From JAHCIE01 sp034431435 (GTDB taxonomy: Bacteria; Chloroflexota; Anaerolineae; Epilineales; JAHCIE01): DNA of 39,628 nt. This document shows positions 33,866 through 39,628 of this stretch, piece by piece. The stretch's first letter is position 1, and each line of letters starts with the position of its first letter. The notes beneath the pieces are model-generated. The model saw nothing but the letters and a program-made list of their open reading frames with translations, was not told the origin of the DNA and did no database searches. Both the position numbers and the translations under genes were made by a program. The stretch is from NCBI GenBank assembly GCA_034431435.1, contig DAOUDG010000103.1, forward strand, positions 1 through 39,628, in the 5' to 3' direction.

Positions 33866-33886
33866 TCACGGTTCACGTCTCACGTC
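33866..33886. repeat. Heptanucleotide repeats at the glgC 3' end
   Basis: TCACGGT, TCACGTC and TCACGTC stand head to tail and run up to the glgC stop codon (33885-33887). Confidence 0.55.
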
Positions 33887-35123
33887 ACACCGTCGCCCCG
33901 CTGGACACGTCGCCGCCGAAGTCGGCCTCGCGGCTGTCAGGGCGCACGATGACATTGCGCCCGACGCGCACGCCGCCGGGCACGACCGCGCCCTTGCCAA
34001 CCAGGCTGATGCCCGTGGTGAGTCGGTCGGGAAAGTCGCGATTGACCACGTCCGACGGCCCGACGCCCACCACGGCCCGCGCGCCGACCACCGCGCCCTT
34101 GTCCAGGATGGCGCGATCGACCACCGCGCCGGCCTTGATCACGGCATCGTTAAAGACGATCGAGTCGCGCACCACCGCGCCAGCCTCGACCCGCACGCCG
34201 GGCGACAGCACCGAACGTTCGACCCGCCCGTCGATCACACAGCCGTTGGATAGCAGCGTACGGTCCAGCTCGGCGTCGCCGCCCATCAGCACCGGCGGTC
34301 GCTCTTCGCTGCGGGTGTGGATGGTCCAGTCCGGGTTGTACAGGTCCAGCTGCGGCGACGGCTGTAGCAGGTCCATGTTGGCCTCCCAGTACGACTGCAC
34401 CGTACCCACGTCCACCCAGTAGCCCGCGAAGGGATAGGCGTACACGCGGTGACTGCCGATCATGGCCGGGATAACGTCCTTGCCGAAATCCATCGGCCGC
34501 GAGCCGCTCTGGCCGCGCAGGACATGATTGAGCACGTCGGCATTGAAGACGTAGATGCCCATCGACGCCAGCGTGCTATCCGACTGCTTGGGCTTTTCCT
34601 TGAAGTCGGTGATGCGCTGGTCGGCGTCCGCGCTCAGAATGCCGAAGCGGCTGACCTCCTCAGGCGCCACGTGCAGCACACCCACCGTCAGGTCGGCCCC
34701 CTTCTGCTGGTGGAAGGCCAGCATGGGCCGGTAGTCCATCTTGTAGATGTGGTCGCCGCCCAGAATCAGGAACGTGTCAGCGGTGGCGTCCAGGAAGCTC
34801 AGGTTCTGGTAGACGGCGTCCGACGTGCCCCGGTACCAGTCTCCCTCGCGGCGGCCCTGGTAGGGCTGCAAGAGGCGCAGGCCCCCGCGCGTGCGGTCCA
34901 GGTCCCAGGGCCGCCCGTTGCCCAGGTGCTGATTCAAGGAGTGGGGGCGATACTGGGTCAAGACCGCCACGTTGTAGATGTCGGAATTGACGGCGTTGGA
35001 CAGGACGAAATCGATGATGCGATACTTCCCCGCGAAGGGCACGGCGGGCTTGGCCCGCTTCTCCGACAGGATACTCAGGCGGGTGCCTTCCCCGCCGGCC
35101 AGAATGACGGCTTGCACGCGCAT
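33885..35123 (-). CDS. glgC: Glucose-1-phosphate adenylyltransferase (ADP-glucose pyrophosphorylase)
   Basis: 412 aa. The nucleotidyltransferase signature is VILAGGEGTRLSILSEKRAK, followed by PAVPFAGKYRIIDFVLSNAVNS. Catalytic and substrate segments are LGGDHIYKMDYRPML (Asp), DFKEKPKQ and SMGIYVFNADVL, plus AGYWVDVGTVQSYWEANMDLL. The C-terminal left-handed beta-helix has hexapeptide repeats (SVLSPGVRVEAGAVVRDSIV). It makes ADP-glucose for glycogen synthesis, the committed step, usually under allosteric control. GGAGG lies just before the ATG. It is divergent from a CBM48/E-set protein gene, each with its own promoter in the 192-base gap, which supports a joint role in glycogen metabolism. Confidence 0.96.
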   Translation of the reverse strand: MRVQAVILAGGEGTRLSILSEKRAKPAVPFAGKYRIIDFVLSNAVNSDIYNVAVLTQYRPHSLNQHLGNGRPWDLDRTRGGLRLLQPYQGRREGDWYRGTSDAVYQNLSFLDATADTFLILGGDHIYKMDYRPMLAFHQQKGADLTVGVLHVAPEEVSRFGILSADADQRITDFKEKPKQSDSTLASMGIYVFNADVLNHVLRGQSGSRPMDFGKDVIPAMIGSHRVYAYPFAGYWVDVGTVQSYWEANMDLLQPSPQLDLYNPDWTIHTRSEERPPVLMGGDAELDRTLLSNGCVIDGRVERSVLSPGVRVEAGAVVRDSIVFNDAVIKAGAVVDRAILDKGAVVGARAVVGVGPSDVVNRDFPDRLTTGISLVGKGAVVPGGVRVGRNVIVRPDSREADFGGDVSSGATV

Positions 35124-35164
35124 GCGGCCTCCACAACCCCCATCGACAGGCTACGTTGCGGCGC

Positions 35165-35193
35165 AGTATAGCCCAAAGGCCGAGGCGGCGCAA
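35165..35193 (-). promoter_or_regulatory. Promoter of glgC
   Basis: Minus-strand TTGCGC (35188-35193), a 17-bp spacer and TATACT (35165-35170), about 35 bases before the predicted leader meets the glgC ATG. It lies back to back with the promoter of the CBM48 gene. Confidence 0.7.
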
Positions 35194-35211
35194 GTCGCAC
35201 CCACTGGTAGC

Positions 35212-35239
35212 TTGACCCGTCGCTCCGTTTGCCTATAAT
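35212..35239 (+). promoter_or_regulatory. Promoter of the CBM48 gene
   Basis: TTGACC (35212-35217), a 16-bp spacer and TATAAT (35234-35239). The leader is about 70 bases and ends in AGGAGGT 5 nt before the ATG at 35316. Only 18 bases separate this -35 from that of glgC, so one regulator could control both. Confidence 0.8.
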
Positions 35240-35315
35240 TGCCCGCCGGTTGGGCGAATCGCCGAAACATTATGTCGTATGGCCCACCGAATGCGTCTAT
35301 CACAGGAGGTTTCGC

Positions 35316-35612
35316 ATGATTCAGAAGACAGCCCAGCGCAAGGGCGCTCAGGTCAAGGTCGAGTTTGAGCTGCCGGCCAACGGCGCCCAGTCGGCGGCGG
35401 TCGTAGGCGATTTCAACGCCTGGCAGCCCGACGCGCTGCCCATGAAGCTGCGCAAGAAGGACGGCATCTTCGCCGCCAGCACGACTCTGTCGGCCGGCCA
35501 GGCTTACCAGTTCCGCTACCTGGTCGACGGCCGCGAGTGGGTCACCGACCCCGCCGCCGACGGCGTGGTCGAGTCGCCTTTCGGGGCGCCCAACGCGGTG
35601 CTGAGCCTGTAG
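35316..35612 (+). CDS. Stand-alone CBM48/isoamylase N-terminal (E-set) domain protein
   Basis: 98 aa from the ATG at 35316, which has an ideal AGGAGGT. The whole protein is one carbohydrate-binding module 48 / glycogen-binding E-set domain. It includes KVEFELPANGAQSAAVVGDF, NAWQPDALPMK, DGIFAASTTLSAGQAYQFRY and LVDGREWVTDPAADGVVESP. The FNAW and YQFRYLVDG segments are the hallmarks shared with AMPK-beta and branching-enzyme N-termini. No catalytic domain follows; a 38-nt palindromic terminator does. Likely role: binding glycogen or targeting a partner enzyme to it. The divergent glgC neighbour supports this. Confidence 0.9.
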   Translation: MIQKTAQRKGAQVKVEFELPANGAQSAAVVGDFNAWQPDALPMKLRKKDGIFAASTTLSAGQAYQFRYLVDGREWVTDPAADGVVESPFGAPNAVLSL

Positions 35613-35629
35613 TCGCGAGGCAGCCCCGT

Positions 35630-35671
35630 GGCGGGGGTGAGCGCGGCGCGCCGCGCTCACCCCCGCCTTTT
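35630..35671 (+). terminator. Perfect 38-nt palindromic intrinsic terminator
   Basis: The arms 35630-35647 and 35650-35667 are perfectly complementary over 18 bp, with a 2-nt centre, followed by TTTT. It starts 18 bases past the CBM48 stop codon. It is the strongest intrinsic terminator in the window. Confidence 0.9.
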
Positions 35672-35729
35672 CATCTGGCCCCAGTGGGTGTATAACTCCC
35701 TGCAACGCCATCACCACCTGGGAGGGGCT

Positions 35730-36788
35730 ATGGACGCGCCCGAGTACCTGTCCGCTCTGCCGCCTCGCCTTGCCGCCCTGGTGCAGATCATGCACGCCAT
35801 GCAGGTCGGCGCCACCCTGCCCGACCGCGTGCGCGCCGTGCTGACGGCCACCGTGCGTGAGTTGGGTCTGCGCGGCGGCTCCGTCCGCCTGCTCACGCCC
35901 GATCGCACCCGCCTTACCCTCGTCGCCGGCGTGGGCCTCAGCGAGGCCTACTTCGCCAAGGGCGATGTGGAGCTGACCCGTAGCGAGATTGACCGCCAGG
36001 TCTTCGCTGGCCAGCTGGTCGTGGTCGACGACGCGGGCCACGACCCCCGCTTTCAGTACCCCGAGGCCGCCGCCCGCGAGGGCATCCGCTCCGTACTGGC
36101 CCTGCCGTTACGCTTCGGGCCGCGCATCGTCGGTGTGCTGCGCGTGTACGCCGATCGCCCCCACCACTTCAGCGCCGAGGAGACCGCTTTCCTGGCCGCC
36201 GTGGCCGACGCCGCCGGCGCCAGCCTGGAAAACGCCAAGATGCAGGATGCCCTCCTCGCCATCGCCCAGGCCGTCAATTCCTCGCTGGAACTCTCGGCGG
36301 TCCTGGCGACCATCCTCGAGCAGACCGTCGACCAGTTGGGCCTGCGAGCGGGACTGATTCGCCTGCTGGATCCTCGCAGCGGCGCGCTGGAGCTGGCCGC
36401 CGCCCACGGTCTGAGCGACGCCTACCTGACCAAGGGGACGGTGGAGGTAGCGCGCAGCCGCCTCGACCAACAGGTGCTGCGTGGCGAGACGGTCATCAGC
36501 CCCGACCTCGAAACCACCGTCGGCTGGCTGTACCCGGCGGCGGCGCAGCGCGAGGGCCTGGCGTCGGCGGTGTCCTTCCCGCTCCGTGTCCACGCCCGCC
36601 CCATCGGGGTCATGCGCGTCTATACCGCCGTGCGCCACGAATTCACGCCCCGCGAGATGGAGTTTCTCGATGCGGTCGCCCACCTGGGCGGCGCGGCCAT
36701 CGAGAATGCCCGCCTGTACGAGGCGCTCCGCGCCCAAAACAAGAACCTGGAGGCGGACCTCCAGGCCTGGTATCTGTTCGTCGGTTGA
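35730..36788 (+). CDS. Tandem GAF-domain protein without output domain
   Basis: 352 aa from the ATG at 35730 (GGAGGGG upstream). Two GAF domains lie at about residues 20-165 and 175-335. Each has the same internal landmarks: LRGGSVRLLTPDRTRLTLVA ... GLSEAYFAKGDVELTRSEID, and LRAGLIRLLDPRSGALELAA ... GLSDAYLTKGTVEVARSRLD. The parallel GLS(E/D)AY(F/L)(A/T)KG segments show that they arose by duplication. A short C-terminal helix (ENARLYEALRAQNKNLEADL) is coiled-coil-like. There is no kinase, GGDEF, HD or DNA-binding domain. It probably senses a small ligand and signals through a partner. A possible promoter is TTTTCA (35668) and TATAAC (35691), overlapping the preceding terminator. Confidence 0.88.
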   Translation: MDAPEYLSALPPRLAALVQIMHAMQVGATLPDRVRAVLTATVRELGLRGGSVRLLTPDRTRLTLVAGVGLSEAYFAKGDVELTRSEIDRQVFAGQLVVVDDAGHDPRFQYPEAAAREGIRSVLALPLRFGPRIVGVLRVYADRPHHFSAEETAFLAAVADAAGASLENAKMQDALLAIAQAVNSSLELSAVLATILEQTVDQLGLRAGLIRLLDPRSGALELAAAHGLSDAYLTKGTVEVARSRLDQQVLRGETVISPDLETTVGWLYPAAAQREGLASAVSFPLRVHARPIGVMRVYTAVRHEFTPREMEFLDAVAHLGGAAIENARLYEALRAQNKNLEADLQAWYLFVG

Positions 36789-36793
36789 CAGGG

Positions 36794-36838
36794 AGGACGC
36801 GGGAGTCGTCGGCCTTGTGCGCGACCTTCCCGCGTCCT
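36794..36838 (+). terminator. Hairpin after the GAF gene
   Basis: AGGACGCGGGA (36794-36804) pairs perfectly with TCCCGCGTCCT (36828-36838), 11 bp, and GTCG/CGAC extend the pairing inside. It starts 5 bases past the stop codon. There is no U-tract. Confidence 0.6.
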
Positions 36839-36984
36839 AGCGCGGTCGCCCGGTAGATTGCCACGCCCTTGTGGTGTGAGCCCTGGCGGCCGCATCCGAG
36901 AGTCCGCAGAGTCGCCGGCGGCTTCGTTGCCCCGCAAGCATGTCTTGCGGCTGGCCCTGCTTCCCCAGACCTCGGACAGCATCC

Positions 36985-37000
36985 GGATATTGCAATATCC
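36985..37000. promoter_or_regulatory. Perfect 16-nt palindrome (operator-like)
   Basis: GGATATTGCAATATCC is fully self-complementary and AT-rich in an otherwise GC-rich region. It resembles a dimeric transcription-factor site, yet lies between the 3' ends of two convergent genes, with no gene start within 1 kb on the plus strand. Confidence 0.45.
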
Positions 37001-37064
37001 TGGGTATGATTTGACGCACCCGACAGGCCATTCTTACCCCAGTCGGCTGCGAGATTCGCAAGAC

Positions 37065-37090
37065 ACCCGCCGCCCCGTGGGGCGGCGGGT
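37065..37090 (-). terminator. GC-rich hairpin after the CAP-domain gene
   Basis: A 12-bp perfect stem ACCCGCCGCCCC/GGGGCGGCGGGT with a 2-nt centre lies 5 bases past the stop codon. The following minus-strand bases (GTCTTG) are only weakly U-rich. Confidence 0.65.
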
Positions 37091-37095
37091 CAGCA

Positions 37096-37896
37096 TTAGC
37101 GCGGCGCGAAGTTCAAGACGTAGTACCGCACGCCCGCTCGGGCGCGGGCCACGCCGATGCCGATGCTGGCATAGCGACTGTTGAGCAGGTTGGCGCGATG
37201 GACGGTCGAGTTCATGAACCAGTTGAGGCTGTAGCTCACCTCGTCCGCCGTCTGGCCCATGATGATATTCTGCCCGCACCAGCCTGGGCAGGGCAGGCCC
37301 TGGGCGCGCATCAGGTCATTGGGCGTCCGCCCATCGGGCGTGTTGTGGGCAAAGTAGCGCCGATTCACCATGTCCTCGGCCTGCCACTGCGCCGCTACGT
37401 AGGCGCGATCATCCCACGCATAGGGCGGCAGATTGACCTTCGCCCGCAGGCCGTTGATGCGCTGGAACATCACCCGCACCAGCGGATCCACTTCGGGAAC
37501 CGCTGGCTCGACCTCGGCCTTCTCACTTGTCGCATTCGTCGCCGTCGAATCGTCTTCAGTTGTTTCTGTGGCGGTGGGGGCATCCGACGCCTCCCCCGCC
37601 GTCTCATTAAGTTCCGAGATGGGCGTGTCGCATTCTAAATACTGCGTCATCACCCAGGCATCTCGGCCTGACCACTCCACCTTAGCCCACGTTGCCTCGG
37701 CATCACGCCCCATCGCGGTCAGCCACGTCCCGCCGTACGCCGTGCCGATCTGCCCGCCATCAGGCTCCGATCGCACGCGGAGCACTGACGCCGCGACCTG
37801 ACATCGCACCCCTGGCCCCTCGGCCCGCGCGGGAACTACGACGAGAATCGCGGCCGCCAGCGCACCGGCGACACACAACGGTATTCGGTGTTTCAA
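37096..37896 (-). CDS. Secreted protein with SH3 and CAP (SCP/PR-1) domains
   Basis: 266 aa. Start TTG at 37896 is supported by GGAGGTGA 4-6 nt upstream. A signal peptide (PLCVAGALAAAILVVVPARA) leads to a bacterial SH3-like domain at about 30-90 (VLRVRSEPDGGQIGTAYGGT, WAKVEWSGRDAWVMTQYL). A Thr/Glu-rich linker (about 95-135) joins it to a CAP domain (about 140-266). CAP landmarks are MFQRINGLRAKVNLPPYAW, RRYFAHNTPDGRTP (H184), GWCGQNIIMG and NSTVHRANLLNSRYASIGIG (H233). The usual GEN Glu of the CAP cavity is Gln here (Q209), so metal-dependent chemistry is doubtful. Likely an extracellular wall- or lipid-binding protein. Confidence 0.9.
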   Translation of the reverse strand: MKHRIPLCVAGALAAAILVVVPARAEGPGVRCQVAASVLRVRSEPDGGQIGTAYGGTWLTAMGRDAEATWAKVEWSGRDAWVMTQYLECDTPISELNETAGEASDAPTATETTEDDSTATNATSEKAEVEPAVPEVDPLVRVMFQRINGLRAKVNLPPYAWDDRAYVAAQWQAEDMVNRRYFAHNTPDGRTPNDLMRAQGLPCPGWCGQNIIMGQTADEVSYSLNWFMNSTVHRANLLNSRYASIGIGVARARAGVRYYVLNFAPR

Positions 37897-38010
37897 GGTT
37901 CACCTCCCACAGGGTTCGCCATCCGCTCGCTGAAGAGCGCCGCCGCGATGTGGAAGCCGATGTTGAGACTAGGCGATCAAACAGGCGCGGCCGGTTGGCG
38001 AACGCGACGG

Positions 38011-38038
38011 ATTATACATCATTCGGTGGATACGTCAA
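38011..38038 (-). promoter_or_regulatory. Promoter of the SH3-CAP gene
   Basis: Minus-strand TTGACG (38033-38038), a 16-bp spacer and a perfect TATAAT (38011-38016). The predicted leader is about 107 bases, longer than is usual here. Confidence 0.8.
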
Positions 38039-38109
38039 ATCCATCGAGTGGTTGATACGCGTTATCGACCCCTTGCGCTTTGCTGCAATGTATTGTATCC
38101 TGGTGCTAT

Positions 38110-39628
38110 ATGGGTGCGAAGTGCCTCTCACCGTATCTCTGCCGCTCGCTGGTCGCCGCCGGCCTCAGCCTGGCTCTGACGGCCTGCGACCGCAGCCCGC
38201 CGCTGCCCGCGCCCACGCCCATCGCCACCGTCACGTCACCGCCGCCGACCCTGACGCCGACGCCGACGCCGCCCGCCGTGCGTATCCACCACCTCCAAGG
38301 CGCGGGCCACGGGTCGCCCCTGGCTGGACAGCGCGTGGTCGACGTACCGGGCGTGGTGACGGCCCGCCGGGCGGATGGCTTCTACCTGCAAGATGCCGTG
38401 CCCGACACTGACCCGGCCACCTCGGACGCCGTCTTCGTCCTGACGGGCGGCCCGCCGACCGTCCAGGTGGCTGACGCAGTCCTGGTGACAGGCCTCGTGG
38501 CCGAGGCGCGGCCCGGCGCACCAGGCGGCCTTAACAACCTGACAACAACGCAGATCGAGGCGCCGACGGTAGCCGTCGTGTCCTCCGGCAACCCGCTGCC
38601 GGCACCGGTCGTCATCGGCGCGGCCGGGCGGCGCCCACCCACCGAGACCATCGAGGACGACGCGCGCGGCGAGATCGGCGTCGGCGACACCTTCGACCCC
38701 GACCAGGATGGCCTCGACTTCTGGGAGAGTCTGGAGGGCATGCGCGTCCAGGTCCAGCAGGCGGTGGTCGTCGGGCCGCGCAACGGCTTCGGTGAGGTGG
38801 TCGTACTGGCCGACGACGGGGCGGGCGCGGGCCTGCGCTCCGCGCGCGGCGGCGCCCTGATCCGCCCGGGTCGCTTCAACCCCCAGCGAGTCTTCCTGGA
38901 TGACGAGATTCTCAGGCTCGCCGGGCAAGGCACGCCAGCCGCCGCCGTCGGCGACCACTTCGCCGCCCCGCTGGTGGGCGTCCTGGACTACAGCTTCGGC
39001 AACTACAAGCTCCAGCTGACTGAGCCGCCGTCGTTGGTCGCGGCGGGCCTCAGCCGTGAGGCGACCACGCCGCCCACGCCGGATCAAATCAGCGTCGCCA
39101 CGTTCAACGTACAGAACCTCGACCCAACCGACGTGGGACGTTTCGAGGCGCTGGCAGCCCTGGTAGTCCAGAACCTCAAGTCGCCGGATATCCTGGCCGT
39201 GGAGGAGATACAGGACAACAACGGCAAGTACGACGACCGCATCGTGGACGCCAGCCGCACCTGGGCGCGGTTGGCCGAGGCCATCCAGGCGGCGGGCGGG
39301 CCGACCTACGCGTATCGACAGATCGACCCGCTGGATGACCAGGATGGCGGCGAGCCAGGCGGCAACATCCGCCAGGGCTTTCTGTTCCGTGCCGACCGCG
39401 GCGTGACCTTCATCGACCGGCCCGGTGGGAACGCCACCACCCCCGTGGACCTGGTGACCGACGAGCGCGGCGCGTATCTGTCAGCCAGCCCCGGCCGCAT
39501 CGACCCGCAGAACCCGGCCTTCCAGAACAGCCGCAAGCCGCTGGTGGGCGAGTTCGAGGTGGGCGGCCAGCGCCTGTTTGTGGTGGGCAACCACCTGGTC
39601 GCCAAGGGCGCGGACCAGCCCTTGTTTG
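38110..39628 (+). CDS. ExeM/NucH-like extracellular nuclease lipoprotein (3' end outside window)
   Basis: 506 codons are visible. The lipoprotein signal is SLVAAGLSLALTAC (Cys near 26), followed by a short Thr/Pro linker. An OB-fold/lamin-tail-like region begins at about residue 57 (HHLQGAGHGSPLAGQRVVDV, ADGFYLQDAVPD). The endonuclease/exonuclease/phosphatase domain begins near residue 326 with SVATFNVQNLDP (catalytic Asn). It continues with DILAVEEIQDNNG (metal Glu), and the visible end has FVVGNHLVAKG (NHL motif). This order matches ExeM/NucH-family extracellular endonucleases, which degrade environmental DNA. No Shine-Dalgarno precedes the ATG. A weak TTGCGC (38073) and TATCCT (38096) with a 17-bp spacer would make the transcript leaderless. 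Confidence 0.88.
   Translation, partial: MGAKCLSPYLCRSLVAAGLSLALTACDRSPPLPAPTPIATVTSPPPTLTPTPTPPAVRIHHLQGAGHGSPLAGQRVVDVPGVVTARRADGFYLQDAVPDTDPATSDAVFVLTGGPPTVQVADAVLVTGLVAEARPGAPGGLNNLTTTQIEAPTVAVVSSGNPLPAPVVIGAAGRRPPTETIEDDARGEIGVGDTFDPDQDGLDFWESLEGMRVQVQQAVVVGPRNGFGEVVVLADDGAGAGLRSARGGALIRPGRFNPQRVFLDDEILRLAGQGTPAAAVGDHFAAPLVGVLDYSFGNYKLQLTEPPSLVAAGLSREATTPPTPDQISVATFNVQNLDPTDVGRFEALAALVVQNLKSPDILAVEEIQDNNGKYDDRIVDASRTWARLAEAIQAAGGPTYAYRQIDPLDDQDGGEPGGNIRQGFLFRADRGVTFIDRPGGNATTPVDLVTDERGAYLSASPGRIDPQNPAFQNSRKPLVGEFEVGGQRLFVVGNHLVAKGADQPLF

Larger units (their letters stand above)
36789..37095. other. Intergenic region between convergent genes with several hairpins
   Basis: No gene is supported in these 307 bases. 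From left to right they hold the post-GAF hairpin (36794-36838), a perfect 7-bp hairpin CCGCAAG/CTTGCGG (36932-36950), a 16-nt AT-centred palindrome (36985-37000), and the GC-rich hairpin after the CAP gene (37065-37090). The middle structures are more than two terminators would need; a small RNA is possible but not shown. Confidence 0.5.

Overview
The window is 39.6 kb of GC-rich bacterial DNA, dense with genes and without tRNA, rRNA, phage, IS or CRISPR signatures that I can see. Secreted proteins with Thr/Pro-rich stalks, a YqhQ-type DUF1385 membrane protein, heptanucleotide tandem repeats and a pyruvoyl arginine decarboxylase / deoxyhypusine synthase-like / agmatinase operon together suggest a Chloroflexota genome. 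That assignment is inference from gene content, not a database match. Good sigma-70-like promoters (TTGACN, 16-17 bp, TATAAT-like) can be read at many operon starts.

Positions 1-16524 are all on the minus strand. They hold the 5' part of a secreted SdrD B-like protein with a Thr/Pro stalk. A probable five-gene operon follows (transcribed from ~6620 down to 1800): a membrane-anchored Trm112-like protein, a SAM methyltransferase, an M32 carboxypeptidase, an alpha/beta hydrolase and a D-2-hydroxyacid dehydrogenase. Next come a three-gene Fe3+-type ABC importer (11330-6746), a YghZ-like aldo/keto reductase, a YtcJ-like amidohydrolase, a DinB-fold protein and a membrane class III adenylate/guanylate cyclase.

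Positions 16.6-24.0 kb hold a small promoter-driven unknown gene, a CinA protein with an eroded C-terminal catalytic motif, a beta-hydroxyacid dehydrogenase, and a McrBC type IV restriction operon followed by an M1-family lipoprotein peptidase.

Positions 24.0-26.6 kb (minus) hold the most interesting block. Three genes with 4-nt start/stop overlaps encode a pyruvoyl-dependent arginine decarboxylase, a deoxyhypusine synthase-like enzyme and agmatinase. The simplest reading is arginine to agmatine to putrescine, with the DHS-like enzyme using putrescine and perhaps a second amine, for example to make homospermidine.

Positions 26.8-32.1 kb (plus) hold a secreted subtilase, a DUF1385 protein, an SDR oxidoreductase and NADP-type isocitrate dehydrogenase. 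Positions 32.3-36.8 kb hold a conserved unknown protein, a UvsE-like UV endonuclease, GlgC, a stand-alone CBM48/E-set protein transcribed divergently from glgC, and a tandem GAF protein. Heptanucleotide repeat arrays overlap the 3' ends of four minus-strand genes (speB, the unknown protein, uvsE, glgC). The window ends with a secreted SH3-CAP protein and the 5' part of an ExeM/NucH-like lipoprotein nuclease.
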